Origin: CAYXDR01 sp046498185
GTDB taxonomy: Bacteria; Desulfobacterota; DSM-4660; Desulfatiglandales; Desulfatiglandaceae
Assembly (NCBI GenBank): GCA_046498185.1
Contig: JAWOBE010000042.1
Span: 1-6,177 of the forward strand
Reading direction: 5' to 3'
DNA length: 6,177 nucleotides
Part shown: piece by piece, positions 5,396-6,177 of the stretch
Numbering within the stretch: the stretch's first letter is position 1
Layout of the letters: every line of letters starts with the position of its first letter
Notes under the pieces: model-generated
What the model saw: the letters and a program-made list of their open reading frames with translations, nothing else
Told to the model about the DNA's origin: nothing
Database searches by the model: none
Program-made: the position numbers and the translations under genes

Positions 5396-5419
5396 CTATT
5401 TCATATATTTCCACCTCCT
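5396..5419 (-). promoter_or_regulatory. Orphan Shine-Dalgarno and ATG-AAA-TAG minigene
   Basis: AGGAGG (5419-5414) lies 9 nt before ATG at 5404, an optimal spacing, but the frame is only ATG AAA TAG. The site sits inside the last codons of the brnT relic (EEVEIYE), where toxin-antitoxin operons of this kind place the ribosome site of the second gene. I read it as the start of a lost brnA. Two codons later the ATG of the zinc-ribbon ORF could be used by reinitiation. Confidence 0.45.
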
Positions 5420-5651
5420 CTGCCCGCGAACGGCGGACAGAAATCATGGGAACGACCTTCTTCCTTTATGTTGCTACTGCAGACCAGTGCTTCCCGCTGA
5501 TGCGTCCAATAATCAGGAACCTGGGCTCATCCAGATTCTTCGCCGAAATCTCCAGGATATCGGGGTCACGCCACAGCCGCTGGGCGTCAACGAAGTCGAT
5601 ACCGTGCGTGGCAAAATTCGAACGGCACTTATCCTCATCTTATTCAAATAG
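5400..5651 (-). pseudogene. brnT: BrnT-family toxin gene inactivated by two in-frame TAA codons
   Basis: The minus-strand frame reads LFE*DEDKCRSNFATHGIDF, VDAQRLWRDPDILEI, DEPRFLIIGRISGKHWSAVA, T*, then MISVRRSRAEEVEIYE, about 84 codons. This is the full BrnT layout (about 90 residues): N-terminal FEWDxxK, NxxKHGIDF, W/F-x-DP, DEPRFLxIGRI-GKHW, and C-terminal ISxRRSRAEExEIYE. BrnT proteins are RelE-fold ribonucleases, paired with the DNA-binding antitoxin BrnA encoded just downstream. Two TAA codons interrupt it: 5642-5640 at the conserved Trp of FEWD, and 5468-5466 at a Tyr of the TYR segment. No start codon remains in frame before LFE. The HGIDF region reads ATHGIDF, with the usual Lys replaced by Thr. 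The toxin cannot be made as such, which fits the absence of an antitoxin. Confidence 0.88.
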
Positions 5652-5656
5652 CGGGT

Positions 5657-5680
5657 TATGGTATAAAAAATATACTCATA
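5657..5680. repeat. Palindrome over the brnT promoter (operator candidate)
   Basis: GTATA-AAAAA-TATAC (5661-5675) is a perfect 5-5-5 inverted repeat, extended by TATG (5657-5660) and CATA (5677-5680) with one unpaired T. It covers the predicted -10 box just upstream of the brnT relic, where the BrnT-BrnA complex or BrnA would be expected to autoregulate. The function is inferred from position and symmetry only. Confidence 0.45.
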
Positions 5681-5695
5681 CGGTAGGTTTTGCAA
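5667..5695 (-). promoter_or_regulatory. Candidate promoter of the brnT relic
   Basis: On the minus strand TTGCAA (5695-5690) and TATTTT (5672-5667) are 17 bp apart, each matching 4 of 6 consensus positions. The predicted start is just before the first codons of the relic. The palindrome at 5657-5680 overlaps the -10. Confidence 0.35.
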
Positions 5696-5731
5696 CGGTA
5701 AAAAGAACACGGCAAAAAGAACACGCAACGG
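5692..5731. repeat. Two tandem 14-bp repeats inside a GCAACGG duplication
   Basis: GGTAAAAAGAACAC (5697-5710) is followed at once by GGCAAAAAGAACAC (5711-5724), 13 of 14 identical. The pair is bracketed by GCAACGG at 5692-5698 and 5725-5731. It lies just upstream of the brnT -35 box. It could be a regulator array or a slippage duplication. Confidence 0.7.
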
Positions 5732-5824
5732 TTAAGCTTCTCATTTGATCAGTACAACTTTCCCGTCAAGGTGCACACCGGGGCCACCTCATGGGCATCA
5801 TCCTCAGAAAGGCGACATGGTCCC

Positions 5825-5899
5825 TCGGGGTCGCTATCGGCATCGGTATCGGACGTTGATCGGCGGCGTTCTCGACCCCGATACCGATCCCGACCCCGA
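5825..5899. repeat. REP-like long hairpin built of CGATAC/ATCGGT units
   Basis: The left arm holds TCGGGGTCG (5825-5833) and ATCGGTATCGG (5842-5852); the right arm holds CCGATACCGAT (5878-5888) and CGACCCCGA (5891-5899). The arms pair as 11 bp inside and 9 bp outside with an asymmetric internal loop, around a loop of 25 nt. Counting only 5837-5852 against 5878-5893, 15 of 16 bases pair. Degenerate six-base steps (TATCGG, CATCGG, TATCGG) are typical of intergenic repeats I recall from Desulfobacterota genomes. No T-run follows, so it is not a standard terminator. Confidence 0.65.
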
Positions 5900-5920
5900 C
5901 GCCGATAAGGCAGGGATGCT

Positions 5921-5945
5921 ACTTTTACGACGCCATCAAGGTTGA
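5921..5945. repeat. Partial copy of the right end of the 5971-6094 element
   Basis: ACTTTTACGACGCC-A-TCAAGGTTGA repeats the sequence at 6077-6102 with one substitution (A for G) and one fewer T. Both copies are in the same orientation, so the segment lies on either side of the main element's left end. It looks like the end of a second, truncated element copy. Confidence 0.75.
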
Positions 5946-5970
5946 TGAATTCGTAAGAACTCACAAATAA

Positions 5971-6094
5971 GACGGCTATGGAAAAAGTTCAAATGCAAGG
6001 CTTGCAAATCCTGAGGAGTGAGGCGTACTTACAGTACGCTGCAGCGACGAAGGATGAAGCGTAACGCAGCAGTTGGACTTTTTACGACGCCGTC
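5971..6094. mobile_element. MITE-like palindromic element, 124 bp
   Basis: Terminal inverted repeats of 26 bp (5971-5996 and 6069-6094) match at 20 positions: GACGGC ends, AAAAAGT blocks and TGC. The interior is also palindromic: GCGTACT-TAC-AGTACGC (6023-6039) forms a perfect 7-bp hairpin, and ATCCT (6008-6012) pairs with AGGAT (6051-6055). It has no coding capacity. A partial copy of the right end at 5921-5945 shows the sequence is repetitive, and I recall similar 'AATCCTGAGGAGTGAGGCGT' type intergenic repeats from Desulfobacterota genomes. No clear target-site duplication flanks it. It could be a non-autonomous transposon or a REP-type element spread by another mechanism. Confidence 0.65.
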
Positions 6095-6177
6095 AAGGTT
6101 GAATGCCAGTCTATTTTCGATTGCTTGTGGAGGATGGTGGAGGGTTATGTGAAGCGAGGGGGTTCACCTTCACGCAT

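Larger units (their letters stand above)
5732..6177. other. Non-coding repeat-rich intergenic stretch
   Basis: No frame here has family features, a good ribosome site and plausible composition together; arginine/aspartate-rich frames over 5749-5964 are products of the CGATAC-type repeats. The stretch holds the hairpin at 5825-5899, the partial element end at 5921-5945 and the MITE-like element at 5971-6094. From 6103 to the edge I see only a GGAGGG followed by GTG at 6149, whose frame runs off the window after nine codons and cannot be judged. Confidence 0.6.

Noticed and set aside
5134..5748. 204-residue plus-strand frame across the zinc-ribbon and brnT region
   Set aside because: It is antisense to recognisable BrnT and zinc-ribbon sequences and lacks family features or a ribosome site.
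5749..5964. Arg/Asp-rich frames over the hexamer repeat
   Set aside because: The composition comes directly from the CGATAC-type repeat; no start signal and no known domain.
6149..6177. Possible gene start (GTG after GGAGGG) at the right edge
   Set aside because: Only nine codons are visible and GTG could be chance; nothing can be claimed.

Overview
The window looks like chromosomal DNA of an anaerobic Desulfobacterota (former deltaproteobacterial) bacterium, probably a sulfate reducer or a syntrophic relative. The clues are a stand-alone desulforedoxin, a Desulfovibrio-type single-cluster ferredoxin, a probable selenocysteine flavoenzyme, and relics of a lactate/malate dehydrogenase next to a 2-oxoacid:ferredoxin oxidoreductase subunit. 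All intact genes read from the minus strand; only the metabolic relics at 2394-2917 read from the plus strand.

Region 1 (1-2340, minus strand) is a redox and oxygen-defence cluster. In transcription order it holds a FAD/NAD(P)H-dependent CoA-disulfide reductase/NADH oxidase family protein (888-2246), a small ferredoxin (638-832), desulforedoxin (277-402) and the first 39 codons of a ferritin-like protein ending in an early stop (40-159). The main result of the window is here. Conventional ORF calling would start the flavoenzyme late, at codon 54. The true reading frame opens 53 codons upstream and is interrupted once, by a TGA at codon 45 (2112-2114), exactly where the family has its redox-active cysteine. 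A SECIS-like hairpin lies 22-40 nt downstream. The gene is therefore best read as a 452-residue selenoprotein.

Region 2 (2394-2917, plus strand) is a graveyard: an internal piece of an L-lactate/malate dehydrogenase with a Trp-to-stop change, followed directly by the N-terminal part of a 2-oxoacid:acceptor oxidoreductase subunit with two compensating frameshifts. They probably come from one former operon.

Region 3 (2893-5015, minus strand) is a tight, GC-richer three-gene unit: a TraR/DksA-type zinc finger, a zinc-ribbon SAM methyltransferase (ATGA overlap with the first gene) and a GT4 glycosyltransferase (36 bp later). The content suggests surface polysaccharide or LPS-core modification. 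The last codons of the glycosyltransferase lie antisense to the end of the Region 2 relic.

Region 4 (5185-5700, minus strand) is a broken brnT toxin gene with two in-frame TAA codons at conserved aromatic positions. Its promoter and a palindromic operator candidate are still visible upstream. The antitoxin gene that should follow is gone; in its place are an orphan Shine-Dalgarno site, a two-codon minigene and a 69-residue zinc-ribbon ORF.

Region 5 (about 5700-6177) has no credible gene. It holds short tandem repeats, a REP-like hairpin built from CGATAC-type hexamers, and a 124-bp palindromic MITE-like element with a second partial copy of its right end nearby. Relics, repeats and a dead toxin module between intact operons mark this as a decaying intergenic or accessory stretch.
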